Below, in pieces: positions 13,776 through 26,975 of a stretch of 64,000 nt of DNA. Source of the DNA: Lophius americanus (taxonomy: Eukaryota; Chordata; Actinopteri; Lophiiformes; Lophiidae); contig JBBDHG010000127.1 of assembly GCA_037951165.1 (NCBI GenBank), positions 1,606,501 to 1,670,500 on the forward strand, given 5' to 3'. The position numbers and the translations under genes were made by a program. A model generated the notes under the pieces. It saw only the letters and a list, made by a program, of their open reading frames with translations. It was not told where the DNA came from and did no database searches. How positions within the stretch are numbered: position 1 is the first letter of the stretch; each line of letters opens with the position of its first letter.

Positions 13776-16700
13776 AAACTTAATCAATTAATTAAATAAA
13801 AATAAAAAAGTAAATAATTAAAATTAGCTTCCATTATTATAAACACATAAATAACTATCCATAGAAAGTGCTTTTAAATACTTAAAAACTAGCTATTGAG
13901 GATTTACTAGATAAATATTGCATCGACTGAAAACCTCACTGAGCTGGAATCGACAACTACAGGCATTATTAGCCGTCTTTCATTTAACCGTTCTCTCCAT
14001 TTACTTCAGTTGGACTGAGGGCTGAAAGCTGCGTTAGGATTGTATTGTAAATCATTTATACTGACATTATTGTATTGTACAATTGGCAAAATTGCTGTAA
14101 CTTTGCACTTCTTTTGATAAAGTTTGCATGCTCTAAATATGGTGCATTGGTGGTTTGCCATCTCTGAACCTGTATCAGATGCTACTGGACACGTTTATTT
14201 TCCCTTGGATGAAAAAAATTGTCCGTCCAATGACCTAAAAAGCACTAGTTGCCGTGTTGCTGTTGACTCAACAAAAGAAAGCAATCATCAAAATTCATTG
14301 TAGTCTGTAGTTAAGCATCACACTCTGCCCAATCTGTTCTGATATGAAGGAGTCAATTATCATGCTCAATCAATCTTGGCTTCTTTTTGTGTCCCTGAAC
14401 AAACTCAGTGCCCCTCCCTTTCACACTAGACTGCGGTGCCCTCGCACTCTATTGTTCATAAATGTTCTTCATAATACATATTGAATAGTTTCTCTTCATT
14501 TTGCCAAAGCCGGTTGTGTGTAAAAGTAAGAATTATCCTTGTAACAACGACCCTCGCAAAATGAGCGAACCATCCAGGGTATTGTTATTTTTGCCAGCTT
14601 CCTTTTAGTTCATGTGCATAAAAGCAAGAGGCACATGAGGTGTACCTCAGATGACAGGCAAACTGTGCCTTCAAGCTGCCGTGTCTCTTTGATAAATAAC
14701 ACAAACATCTCTGCGGCAAAGAATCTGTTGGAACCGAGGCGCAAAAGGCTGAGTAAATTTGGCTCAGAGTGTGAAGACTCCAGCCTGTTCACCTTGTGAG
14801 ACGAAGCGATGCTCAACAGTTAACTAGTTAGAGGAAACATAATGTGGTTTAACGTTTCTTCCAGCTCTCCCTCCCTTTTTCCCTGTTGTTACTATAAATA
14901 AAGACCGCAGAACATCAAAGACAGAAGACATTTTTTTCTCAGCAACAAGCCGTAGTACAGTCATAATCCATGGCTGTAGCTGCTCAACCCCGGCGTTGTG
15001 AAGTTCTATGTGGGTGCGCATGTCATGCACGAGTTTGCTAATCATCAAAGGAGACACTGCTGATTCACAAGCTCACACGCACACACACGAACATTACATT
15101 AAGTAGATTCAGACAAAAAAAGGCTTCGTTGAAATTGCGTTTATTCATGAGATTACAATACAACACCCTATCTCTGATTGCACAAGGTCACCAGCTGGTA
15201 GATCCATGCACCAAACAAATACACATCGCGTTCCATCTCCTCTTTCTCCCCGGGCTCTTCCCCCTTCACTTCTATTCTTTCTTTCAACTCATTTCCTTTT
15301 CTTCCATTATTTTCGATTTATTTTCTGCTGTTTGTGCCGATTTCTTTGCTTTTACAGAGATCTGATTGTCATAGCAACCAAAGTTGGCAGAACTGCGTTA
15401 TGTTGAATGAGGGGTTTTTTTTGGCACTTATGTGTATGTGTGTGAGTGTGTTTGTATGTGTAGGGGTGTCACAATCATGAATTCTTTGCTGACAAGTAAT
15501 TTTATACAAATAATTCCCATTAATGATTTAATTGTCCTCTTCTACCTACATTATCTCACAATTACAGTATCAGTGTAATAACTGTGTAATAACACAACTA
15601 CACTCGATGAAGAAGATTTTTATTGACTTGGTCACATTAATGCTTCAACTCTGGCCTGAAAGTTTAAAGCTAATTGACTGTATGGACAAGCGGTTGTGGT
15701 CACGTGTCTAAATTCAGCAAATTTCTGCAAGTGGTGAGCTACTTAAAGTGAGTGAGGTACCTAAAGACTTTATTTGATTCTTCGTATGAGCTGTTTTGAC
15801 CTTTGTAACATTTGTGTCACAATTTTGACAAAATGCCTCCTTCCATCTATCAAGCTGTCCTTTATTACTTGGCTTTAAAATCAAATGTGGAGACAGCAAA
15901 ATAGTGTCTGGCTAAATGGCGTGCGATTAGATGGTCCGTGATGTTCCCATCAATAAATGCTCATTAAAAAGTTAAGCTCCTTGAGAAATAAACAGTCGGA
16001 GGCGCTAAAAGATAATTTAATTTGAAACTCATAGCACAATAAGCTCAACTAGATGAGGTCAGTAAGGAGGACCAGTCAATTACTGTTAATTTAAATAAGT
16101 TCAATCAGATGATTATGAAATGATTGTGTTAGGCGTACATGTGTGTATGTTCAGTCAGTTGGTAGATGTTTCTTTTATGTATTTTGTAGGCCCCTGTTAC
16201 CCATACAACTTTAATAGTTAATGACTAGTGGGTTATGTACTGCTGTTTTGGTTTTTCTTCTGAAATTTCCGGAAGAGAAATACAGTTTTCTTCAGTTTCT
16301 TCACTTTTTGCAAGTGGAGCAATCAGAAGGGAAATTTAGGATATCATAAATTGTTGGAAATTGAGACATAAATTATAGAAATGATAAACCCTTCCAAGCA
16401 TCCTCCCCCAACTGATTCTTGTACTGCCACATTTCTGCTACTGCTATCTTTCTCCAGCCCAGATACTCAGATAGATATAATACTTTTCCAGACACACTAA
16501 AGAAAGTATTTCCAGTGCGACTAGCTGGCTGTTATCGTTTTGTTGATGCTTCTTCAGTGCCAAAATAAATTAAGTTGAGGCAGTCTTGCTGGTACCTTAA
16601 AATTTACTTCCTAATAAAACACTAGGATCTCGACCTTTTAATTCATTTCAAGATTTTCGGGACTTGTTCAGTTGAGGTCAGTTCTTTTTATCAGTTCAGA

Positions 16701-17394
16701 GGCCCGTTTCAGAATAATTAGGTTGCATTTTTATTTCATTTCCAGGATCTATTCTCTGTCAAAAAATTGATTCAATTTGTCTTGGTCTCATGCCATAATT
16801 GTAATATAAACACATATTGTATTACTTTGGTGTAGATTAACATTTTAAAGCAGTTTGTGCTGCTGCGCTTTAGAATAGCGTTAGCTCTCTACTATCAAAC
16901 TGATTCCCCAACAGATTTTTTTTAATACAACAGCAGCAAAAAAGAAAAACTGTATTGCGACTGATCTTGCACTTTTATCACATACCAATGGATCATTTCC
17001 TTTTTTTCTCAAATCAACTCTTTTCAGCTACTATACAGAGGTAAAGTAAGACAGGCAATGACCGCTGACTTTCTCTCCACACCTGATGTTGAAAGGCGGT
17101 TTGTGCTTGGGTGTGTTCTCGTGTGTATGTGAGTGTTTGAGTGTGAATGTCTGCGTGTTGGCATCCATGCATGGTTTTGCATTTATGTGGGAGGAGAGGG
17201 CTATTTATTTTGATAGTTATGAATGGGGATTCGATGTGTAGAATCCATAACAATACCATCAATCTCCAGTAGCAGCAACAACATAGATGTAATTTATATG
17301 GTAATGTAGGTGCTACGGTTGCCCCAAGTCACGGAGTGGACATCTCTGACAGTGGCCAGCATTGGTGTGCGGCGGCATCCTAATGCTATTTGTA

Positions 17395-17433
17395 ACACAC
17401 TCACACACACACACAAACACACACACACACACA
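17395..17433. repeat. (CA)n microsatellite, interrupted
   Basis: CA repeat interrupted by one CTCAC and one CAAAC variant unit; simple sequence only. Confidence 0.9.
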
Positions 17434-17835
17434 GGCACGCACTTCCCATGAAAAGGGAGGCATGTTTCAATTAGCAGATGCAGATAGGTGCTGTGCTGTT
17501 TTGTGCATTGGGTGAAGAGGTGAAGTGTCCGCTTGCGTCAATCCTCCTCTTAATAAAAAAAACCCCAGCCACTCCAGTGAGGAGAGGATCGCGGGTTGAC
17601 CTCCAGAACCACATATTTGAATCGTTCAATGAGTCCCTGTCCTCTCATGCGATGCTCTAAAGCTTACACTGTAAGTGACTTAGTGGCCAGTGTCGTGCAG
17701 TGCCAACATATTTATTCAATGCAGTCAGCAGATCCCTCTGTTATTTTCCAGAAAACGTTCTAATAAACAACAACCTGAGCAATGCAGACATTTAATTCAA
17801 CATGTCCCTGCCTTTCTTTTTCAAGGTCGTGAAAC

Positions 17836-17880
17836 TTATTATTATTATAATTATTATTATTATTATTATTTATAATTATA
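17836..17880. repeat. (TTA)n microsatellite
   Basis: Trinucleotide TTA/ATT run with two interruptions. No recognisable LINE or SINE body adjoins it. Confidence 0.85.
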
Positions 17881-20800
17881 TTTAACGTCATGTGCAGGTC
17901 ATGGTATATCGTATATGATATTAATCAAAAACTCCTGCTTTTTATTAGACTCATGGTCCTTGGGCGCTGTATGCAGCAGCAAAGAGAAAGAGAAAGCAAC
18001 GCAGTTATTTTCTTTATATACTTTTTATATTTCTGTTTTGACTGTTTTTGTGTACATTTTGATTAGGTGACAGTAATTTCTGAAGCTCATTATGTCAGTC
18101 ATCTGACAGATTGTTATTGTCTTACCTCCTTACCTTAATCATATCTGAGATGTCCTCTTGTGTAATCAAAACATAATTATTTATGAACAACATATGGGTT
18201 AAAATAATCTCCTTTTTGAGAAATGATTTACACATTTCAAATAATCTAAAAATAATTTAGCAAGTAAGCAGACAATTAACTTAAAGGAGTGGGTTAGAAG
18301 CATATAACCTAAAGTAATAAATAAATATGTAATAATAATGCATTAATTGCTTAATCATATATTTTCTTCCACTTTATGTGATATTAGAGTTTGTCAAACC
18401 TTCCAAATGCTGTTAAAAGTTCATTTATCCTTAATTCATTTTTAACTGATGAGAAGATTAAGATAAGATCATGGTATTTAATTTGATATAATATATATAA
18501 GAAAATCAGCAAAGTTAAATATATACGAAAGGTTGTGGAATTGCAACTAAAATAAAGGAGTTCTGAGTTTGTAATTATAAGAAAACAAGCAGATTAATTT
18601 TCAAATGAGAAAAGAAATTACCATAAGACACTGATGTCACAGGAAGCATTTTGAGAATAATCTGAAATGTGATCTGTTAGTGTTTCATTAAGTCGATTTT
18701 ATATCCAACATTATATAAGGAGACATGGGTCTGGGTTCTTATGAACTGTAACATATAATCAAACAACTTTCATTCTATTAAAAGCGTTGAATAACACCTA
18801 GTTTTAAACAAGACTATGTGCTGGAGTTTATTTTATGTATCAAACATAACAGTTTAGGAAGCCATAATGAAATATATGCTGATCAGTCATTCCAGCATTA
18901 GGAAATTTTAATGTTTAGGGTGCAAAGAAGCATCTATGTGAAAATGTGTTTTTTTCCCACTTTTAATCTCCAATTACTCCAAATGATGAGAATTTATAAT
19001 CCATGGAAGAATCCAAAAAATTGAAGAAAAAAAGTGAAATTGAGAACTGCTTGAATGTGGATCAAAACAATGGGATGCAGTGAGTGTGGGTGGCACCCAG
19101 GCATCCTTCACCTGAGCTGCAGGGTGCTGGTGTTTCTGAGGAGGATCTGCCTGTTGGAAGACGGCCTCTGAAGTTTTGGAGAGCAAAAGAGATGCAGCCA
19201 TGATGAAAGAGAGGAACGGAGTGAAGGAGAGCTGGAGGCCTTAGATACGCCCAGACAGATCAAAGAGAGAGCAAGTGATACCATCATCTCTTATGACGGC
19301 AAATGCCCAACTTTATTAATTAAAACACGCCTGTTGAATCGTCCTCTCAACTATCCCTTCACTCTTTAGTCGGATCATCACTCATTTTCTGATCAGCGAA
19401 TGAAAGAAACGAGAAGTAGGGAGGTTGTGGAGGAGAACACAATCAAGGCATCGAGCGGATGAATTCCCAGATAAGCTACGGCATCCATCTGTTGCTCACA
19501 TGTACAGGCAATAACAGGGGTGCATTTTTCCAGTCAGGCTAATTGCCAAAATCGGGAAAGTAGTCATAAAGGGAAAGAAGAGGAAAGATATTTAGAAAAA
19601 GGGAGTGGGGGCGTTGCCGGAAGAGCGTTGAGTTGGAGGAGACAGACTGCACTGTATAGATTAATAAAGAAAAGACCATTGTGTCAGCAGCTGTCATTAC
19701 TAAATAGCCCTCAGATCACTGTCAGACGCTATCACACAAACACACACCGACGTAAGCGCACTCTTTCACACACACACACACTGACTGACAGCTCCCCCTC
19801 AGTCCAACATCTGTGCTGACAGCAGCCTCGGTAATGAGTCTCTGCATGTGCCAGCATGGGTGTGTCGGTGTCTTTTTCCTCCTTCTTCCTTGCGTAGCAC
19901 TCATTCAATCATTTGCGTCTCCCTTATCTTGTTGTTCCTCTAGGTTATTTTCCCTCGTCTTAATAGAATCGCACGCTGATTGACTAGGCAGCGCTCGCTA
20001 TACACGAGTAGTGACTAAATAAGAATAAACAGAGAGTGTAAAATTGCGAAGTAGATTTGTGGAATTGAACTACCCAGGTGTTGCTGTATTTTACATGGAG
20101 GTGCGGCAGAGGAGAGGGATGAAAGAAGGGGGAGATGAAGAGATGATGAATTGCTCTCGTTAGAGGGGTAATTTGTCTCTCCTTGTCTGACTGGGTTCCA
20201 GATGTCCCTCCATCCCTCGATCCACTCCACTCTCCTCGACCTACCACTCTTCACCTCAGCCAGATGGTGGGACGGATGGATGGATGGAGCGAGGGAGGCA
20301 GGGACAGAAATGGAGACAAGGACGCGGAGAAAAGGTGTCACTGAACAATCAACAAGCAGGATTACGGCTGTTGTATGAAGCCATTGCACGGTAAAGAATG
20401 GCTTCATTGAGGAACAATAGGCTCATATTGAGAGGACTGAATAGAGACATTCAGCTCACACACTCATGACTTACAAGCAAGTCAAAACCTGGTGACTAAT
20501 GATGATTGTGTGGCTTTATCATCAGGAGACGCTTCCCATGCCTCCAATATAACAGTCTCCAGTTACCTATTTTTGTGGGACATGCTTCTTTCTTTCATTA
20601 TAATCAACACTTGTTGGAGAAGTGTAGCCTCAGAGAGCGAGAGACGGGCATGGAGAGAAGGATTCAGAGATGTATACAGATGGCCGGGGAGGCAGCTGAA
20701 GGATGGTGACGGACAAATCGTCTCCAGAGCCGTGTGAGCTCATTGCTAAGTTTTTCTTCTAATAACACAAAGCAATTTCCACTGACCTTTCTCCAAAAGT

Positions 20801-22929
20801 AGTGGGTTGAAATGACTGAGTTAAAGATGCCCTGCAGCTTAATTGCTAAGGAGATTAAAGTTCCCTTAATTGCTTTTGGCAAACTAGTGCAATTTTTCCT
20901 TTTTTGTAATTAAAGCGAACTCAAATATTAATAACCATTCACTCACGCATGCGCACAATCACTCACGTTTGCATACATATATTTCTGTACACACCCAAAA
21001 AAAAGGATGCAGTCATTTGTCGCTACACACAAACACACACACTTTGCATTCTTTATTGGAAGTTGTCACCAGTAGCCTAGTAATAGGTCGAGTGAAATAT
21101 GCAAATAGCTGGATCCCTTCTTGCCATCAATTGAAGTGATCGATTCATTTAGATCAGTGGCTTTTTCGTATCTCCATATTCTCTCTCTCCCTCTTTCTAC
21201 TTTTCTCCATGCTCTCCATCTTCCATTGCGCAGCCCCCTCTCTTTGCTTCCTCCCCTCCTAATTACCCTCCACTACTTTATTCCTATTTTTCTATTGCCA
21301 ATAAGTTTTCTAGGCTCATAGCTCCTTCACAATCCTCCACCCATTCATCTCTCACGGTCACTCTCCTTCTCCCTCCGGTTGGCGACAGTGTTTGCTTTAT
21401 TCTTGTTTATCCATTTTTCTCCGTTTGCACTGATAAGGTTGAGCGGACACACACTCGCTCAGACACAAACAAATACCTAAACACAAGACGAGGCTGGCTT
21501 CTCTCTGGGGGGCAGTTAAAGCAGGGCTGCGGATCAATCCTAGCTCTGGTTTCCATGACGCAAAGCGGAGAACGGACGCATCATTCGGCTGTCCTTTCCA
21601 TCAAATATTTCTCTATAAAGCTGCATGACTCTTTGGCTGGTAAATAAGTTTGCAAGCATTCATTTTGAGACAGTGTTGATGGATAAATATGTCCAATCGC
21701 TTTGTTTCTTTAGCATTTTCATGCACCAGCAACCAAGTTACGGTTTTCCTGATGCAAGCAATATTGCACCATAGCCTAAGAAAAGAGCGAGTGTTGTCAT
21801 CTTTCAATCTCACCACACCTGCATTCTGAGGACCACGAAAGAAAGAAATAGATTGAAGCGAGTATCCTCCGCTTTCGTCTTTTTCTTCAAGGTCTGACCA
21901 CTTTTCTTTCCTCTTAGTCCTCTGTTACTGCCCGTATTTGATCCGTGTACAAAGAAAAAAAGGGAGGTTCAATGAAAGATAAGTGACTGACTCAAAGCTT
22001 GAGCATTGTAACTCCTCAATTTTTTCAGGTGAAAGGTTCAGCAGGCACAATCGCAAATGAATGTTTTTGGAAGCTTTTGTCCATTTCCATTTGGAAGATG
22101 AAGGACAGGGCATGATTTATTAAAAAAAAAAGCTTTATTTGTATCGCTGTTCGAAAAGAAATAAAAGTCTTGCTAGGGCCTGCGGTTATTATTCCAAATA
22201 TGGAATCAGGAGAAAAATAACCAATTATCATTCTTGTAATATACTCTTTTTTTTTGGTGTTTTATATAATTAGGAGTCGTAATAACCTGTTCCGTGGATT
22301 GGCTGAACTCGATGGCCTCATTCTTACCGTATTGTTGATTGATTGAGCTGCAAATACGGCAGACATAATTATTCTATATTTTGAGCTGTCTCTAAATAGA
22401 ATTTATTAGATTTATCTTTGTCCTTGATTCCGAACCTTTGGAGAATAGATTGAATTTTCTCCATCCCTTACTTCTCTCTCTGGTGGATGGGACAGCCTGA
22501 TTGTGTCCAGGGGTCCCATGGCTACCACTATTTAAAGACTGCGCTATGATCTTTCTTTTGTGTTGCCCATGTAGAGGACAGTTTGTACAATTGATGTAAA
22601 TTATCACAAAAATATTTGGTTACTATTTAATTTAAAGCTGTTTTTTGTTCATGAAGAAATATCATTCTTCCTACATAAATGAGGTTTTTTTATTTTAATT
22701 CAACCCATTAACGTCTTAAACTCCTCAGATTCCTGTAGTCTAGATTTATTTAGACACCTATTGGAGTTGTCAGATTGTTGTTGTTATTTATTTAAATTAT
22801 ATTCATTTTCCATACATCAAAGAAACAAAAAAATATATATATATTGATTTAAACCGAGGACCACTATTCAAAACAGGGCACCTTTTCCAGTGTCGTAATA
22901 CTCTTGTTCACCCACTCATAGTCCTTTAG

Positions 22930-23180
22930 AAATCATATAATAATCATAATCGTAGTAATAATAACAATCATCATAGTCATTCTTACTTTATTTATCACAC
23001 TGTTACATAGTGCATGCGTACAGTGCAACATCGTGAACTTTATTCTCTGCATTTGATCCCTGAGGGAGCGGCAGGCAGCCCCTGTAAGGGAGTCGGGGTT
23101 TCAAGGTCTTGCTCAAAGACCGACTGTATGATGATGCCCTTATGGCATATTCTTCTAGTGTGCCATCACGACACCAAGAC
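22930..23180. repeat. Degenerate teleost dispersed repeat
   Basis: The block opens with an AT-rich ATA/ATC run. It then shows a 'TTTATTTATCACACTGTTACA..GTGCAACATCGTGAA' section, 'CTCTGCATTTGATCCCTGAGG', a 'GGCAGCCCCTGTAAGGGAGT' section and 'TTCAAGGTCTTGCTCAA'. This order matches a dispersed fish repeat I know from other genomes (the 'ctctgcatttaaccca ... gcagcagcgggcagcc ... gccttgctcaagg' type). The family name and orientation are not certain. No coding frame is preserved. Confidence 0.45.
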
Positions 23181-24344
23181 TCCCGCGTTCATGACAATTT
23201 CGATTAGAGAAGTTTACTCTATCATCTCTGCGTGCTTGCAGATGCACGTAGCAGTAAGTTGTGACAGGCAGATATCAGTATAATCGTACGTTGTGTATTT
23301 TACCAAAACCACTCAGCCTTCAGTGCTCAAAAGGATGTGTTCACTAGCGGCCCTGCAGTGAGCGAAACCGCGTAAACATTCCACATTTATTATTTTACTT
23401 TTCTGCCTGATTTATAAGAAAAAAGGATATTCTCTCAAAAGCTGCCAACCTGCCCAGTTCTAAGATCCAATCCTCGGATGATGGGCCCTCTAGCGCTACC
23501 CACTTTCTCATTATGTGCGCCACTGTTCTTTAACTTTCTCATCTTTACAATTCAGTCTCCCCGCCATCAATTCACATGCAACAATTCCCATTATTTTTTC
23601 CCTCGTCAGCCGGACCGGGACGAGAAAGAATCATCCGGGCACAGGATATTTGCTGGTTAATCAATGCAGGTTTGTCTACAAGGAGACACTAGTTTGCTGA
23701 TTGGGCCAGTTCATAATCGAGTTATTCAGCCATAAATTACGAGAAGTTATTCCATAAAGGGGAACACATGGGAGATTCCATTAGAGCGTGCATGTATGTA
23801 CATTGTTCTGTACCAACATGAACTGTCTTTTAATTAAACCCCCTTTGTTGCAGTCTGTTGGGTGTAAAAATATCAGTGAAGTATTTATTTTTAACACATT
23901 TGCCTCCGGCTTCCCTGACATATCTCCTTTTGTTGGAAAGAAACCTGTGACATTACTTATGGTCTGCGCCAATTACCTTTTTGAATAGATGTTTTAGAAT
24001 AGGCTTTAATAAATTCAAATATAGACTCTTCTGAGATAGAGAGTAAGGTCTTTGAACCAAGATGCCTACTGTAAAAAGAAAGAATTCCCTGTTGCCTCTG
24101 AAACTGCAACTATTGGTTCTGGGAAGCTACTGAACAGAAGTGGACCGAGACTGCATCATGGACGGGTTGATTTGGAATCTATTAAAGAAGGGAGACATAT
24201 CCTATTAGTTAAAACTGCTGCTATGGGGCATGGATGTAGAGCTTTAATCCAACCAAATCCAAATTTTGATATCTCAACTAATCTATCCTATTAAATACCT
24301 TTTGGGCATCGAATGATGTGGCTGAGACTGGGCCTGGGTGGGTT

Positions 24345-24381
24345 CTGTTCATCCATCTAACCCTAACCCTTAGATGAACAG
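24345..24381. repeat. Small inverted repeat with telomere-like centre
   Basis: TGTTCAT..CTAA on the left pairs with TTAGATGAACA on the right. Between and overlapping them is TAACCCTAACCC, about two vertebrate telomere units. It sits inside the LINE remnant and is too short to call an interstitial telomere. Confidence 0.35.
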
Positions 24382-24514
24382 TCTTTTCATGTCATCAATA
24401 ATGATTTTTTTTTTTTTATAATAAAAATTAGAAACCCCACCTGATTGTTGTGAATGGTTTGTGGTGAAATATTTTTCAACCCTCAATTATGATTTCTTGG
24501 ACAGTTTTTTTACA

Positions 24515-24600
24515 TTTATCAGAATCAGAAATATTTTATTGATCCCCAGGGAGAAATTTGTTTATATTATGAAATAAACTTTTTTTTAACGAATAAGATA
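24515..24600 (-). mobile_element. Short non-LTR retrotransposon 3' tail
   Basis: On the minus strand the block reads 'ATTTCTCCCTGGGGATCAATAAAATATTTCTGATTCTGA'-like. This is a very common teleost retrotransposon tail in which a GGGATCAATAAA box precedes a TTCTGA repeat. It interrupts the L1-like RT fragment, so it inserted later. Only the tail is present, and I do not assign a family. Confidence 0.55.
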
Positions 24601-25925
24601 GATAGATAATAGATATTATAGCTTCGCTGAAACTTTCTCGCCGTTATCGATATTGCTTTGCTTCTTGAAAGACTTCAGTCAGTATTCGATACACAGTATT
24701 TCTGGTACATTCTGCCGGGAAGCCATTTTCACCAGGCGACTTTCCATTTTTCAAGTATCTTATAGCAGCTCTTACATCAGCTCCCATTATGAGAGCATTC
24801 AGGCTTCCGTTTCCTCTCGGGAGAGTCTTAGCAATTTCACTTCCTGGAAAAAAGTGTTTAGATCTTCAAGTCTAGTTGTAGATGTAGTTCGGCAGAATTT
24901 GCTGAATGTATGCTCCTCATTTATTTTTGCCAGTTGTTTCTCCATCACATTCCTTTTCCAATAGATGTACTTTCTCTTTGATGTCTTTTTTCTTACACGA
25001 GCTATAAGCTATACATTTTCCCCCAAACGATGCCTTGAGTGTTTCCCCGACTGTACTGTCTCTATGTTTAAGTCTAGCTCTACATCCTCACTTAATCTTA
25101 TACTTAATTGTTCATCTTGTAAGATACTCGTGTTCAATCTCCATCTTCTCCATTTTTGCGTTTATCTCAACCAAAACTCAATATGTTATTGCTATTATTC
25201 CGATATCAAAATGACCGACTTAACAATAAAACTAGATCTCTTGTGTTTACGTTATTTTAGAATGTGTGTAGAATTTGTATTCCCTCTCCCTAAGGTTTGC
25301 CTGTCCCCAAATGTACTAAACCTATTTCCTGTTTGAGAGTATTTATCGCTGTCCTGTCTCTGGGGGTTAGAGCTGTTTTAGTGCTGGTCCGGTCTAAATG
25401 TTCATCTAATGTCTGATTGTAATCTCCCCCCAACAATCATTTCACCGTCCATATTTCAAAGCATTTTATGGACCCCATTAGAGAAGATCGCTTCCTCAAG
25501 TTTGGAGCATATATATAACAACTTGCGTTTTTGACTCCATGAGTAAGGGCCTCTACACTTTTGATACATCCGACATTGTCTTCAAATGATTATAATGACG
25601 CAAATTGTTTTCCTCATTGACAAGAATAATATCTCCAAAACTTTTGCTAGCTTTTGAATTATGAAAAACATTGTCAACCCAGTCAAAATTTACCGTTAAA
25701 TTATGAATTGTTTAATAAAGAATGTTTTAAAACAGTAAAAAAAAAAATGATCATGGTGATATTTTGTATTTCATGAAAAAATTTACTTTGATTAGTTTAA
25801 TCTTTTGGTAAAGCACAACAGTTTGTCCCCCATTAGACTTCTTTTTTTTTGGTTGTATCAACATACGTTATTCTGTTTAGTAAGTCTGCCCATGCTTTGA
25901 TATAACAAGAAATCTTACTTATTAA

Positions 25926-26010
25926 ATGGGATTTTCTAAATAGCCTTTTGGCCTCTGGTGTCCCCCAGGGGTGCACTATTGGCCCCTTACTCTTTAGCGC
26001 ATATCACTGG
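25926..26010 (+). pseudogene. Reverse-transcriptase scrap (SGVPQG motif)
   Basis: The plus strand reads WDFLNSLLASGVPQGCTIGP then LLFSAY in one frame, which is the conserved RT block with the (S/A)GVPQG signature followed by GPLLF. This spacing is typical of L2/CR1/Rex-type non-LTR elements rather than L1 (which has RQGCPLSPLLF). Nothing clearly LINE-like precedes or follows it on the plus strand, so it is an isolated exon-sized relic. Confidence 0.6.
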
Positions 26011-26714
26011 GTTACATTGTAAATAGGTTCAGTCAATTGTCAAACATTTTCAATCCGCAATAGTGACCCAAATGTGTCACCCAAAGAGTTGAGCATCACA
26101 TTAAAGGGTTATGGTAGGTTATTACTTTATTTTTATTTTTTTAAGTTTATTACAGCAATTTATTTATGTATATTATAATTATTTTTATTATAGTATTTTA
26201 TATTATATGAATATATATGTATCCATGACACTGTGTTATAATAACCATTAGCCATTATTGAAGTGTGTACTTACACATCTTCGGTTTTTATGCTACTTCC
26301 TAACTGACTGTAACACAACAATCATAGTCCTGCCTTTATGAAAATTAAAACAAAAGATAAATAAGCATTGGTGTAACATCTTTTCCACACCAAATAAAAC
26401 CAGCAAAAACTCAACTCTGATTTTAAAATGAGCATAGCAGTGCAGTGCTTCCCTCTGGCTTCAGTGTTTTGACTCGCTCCACGAAAGTCCTGTGAACGGC
26501 GGCCCCCTCTCGCTCCATCAGCTGTCCGGTTTTAACAGAATTCCTGGGACACTCGAACCTTTCACTTTAACTCTGCTCGATATGTATATCAGTCATTCAT
26601 TCTCCATCGTTGGGATATTTTTTCTGGACGAACCTTGCGCCATCCTCGACTCAGCAGTGCTCCATAGCTGTATCTCCTGTGTATCTCCCTTGGCCAAATT
26701 ATGCCCACACAGTC

Positions 26715-26975
26715 ATCCCTGACAGCAAAAACAATAACCCCGAAGAAAAACCTCATCCCCTGTGTTGAACAAGCAATCCCCTGATTGAACTCCACAAATT
26801 AAATGGGAAGTTTTACACGAAAAACTTCCCATTTAATTTGTGGAAAAACCCCTCCCCCTATTGAGTAAAATATGATCGCCTAAGATAGTTTTGACTCCTA
26901 TGCACCAAATACTGGCTAAATCGAAACAATGGTGAAGAAGCTTTACCCGAAAAACTGCTTTTTCTGGTAAAATGC
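26715..26975 (-). repeat. Dispersed intronic repeat, copy 3
   Basis: The box 'TATGCACCAAATACTGGCTAAATCG..ACAATGGTGAAGAAG' matches 'TATGCACCAGATTTGGACTAAATCGGACTAATGGTTGAGAAA' in the copy at 30.5 kb. The ACCCCGAA and CCCCTGATTGAA words also recur there. The left end of the family unit (the CATGGATCAT box) is missing. This copy contains a perfect hairpin, listed separately. It lies inside the LINE remnant and is non-coding. Confidence 0.65.
26792..26843. repeat. Perfect inverted repeat, 23-bp arms, 6-base loop
   Basis: The left arm 26792-26814 (CCACAAATTAAATGGGAAG then TTTT) is the exact reverse complement of the right arm 26821-26843. They flank the loop ACACGA. Such an uninterrupted stem in otherwise decayed sequence implies a recent origin or maintenance by copying of one arm. 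Confidence 0.95.

Larger units (their letters stand above)
1..24049. other. Upstream intron or 5' region of tenm2, no exon seen
   Basis: No stretch here shows a teneurin-like translation, and the open frames present are short and mostly low complexity (runs of HTHT, CVCV or Leu/Ser). Exon A begins at an acceptor and continues a codon begun in an earlier exon, so at least the part nearest 28.4 kb must be intron. The start-codon exon and the exon that encodes the Ser-rich block upstream in teneurins are not visible and probably lie before position 1. Within this stretch I list a MITE candidate, repeat copies and microsatellites separately. The remainder is AT-rich, apparently unique sequence with GA-rich tracts (about 4490-4600 and 9060-9120) in which I see nothing definable. 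Confidence 0.7.
24060..25720 (-). pseudogene. L1-like ORF2 remnant (endonuclease and reverse transcriptase)
   Basis: On the minus strand the endonuclease part shows YAPN-like residues (about 25525) and GGDYNQTLDEHLDRTS (about 25385-25432), the Mg-binding/catalytic neighbourhood of APE-type LINE endonucleases. Then follow 'LKNGKSPGENGFPAE' (about 24714-24757), the conserved entry to the L1 RT, and 'NNQVGF' (about 24445). Lower down are 'FDAQKVFNRID' (about 24285-24320), the RT palm block with the first catalytic Asp, and 'CSLGPLLFS' (about 24120-24150), the following RT block. Stops and frameshifts interrupt every segment. The later catalytic YADD/FADD block was not found. In the intact family this protein nicks DNA and copies the element RNA by target-primed reverse transcription; here it cannot be made. 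The residue matches are strong, but the family name is an inference. Confidence 0.75.

Noticed and set aside
24653..25336. Two adjacent plus-strand frames of 103 and 123 residues
   Set aside because: They are shadows of the minus-strand L1-like ORF2 remnant, where RT residues are readable.
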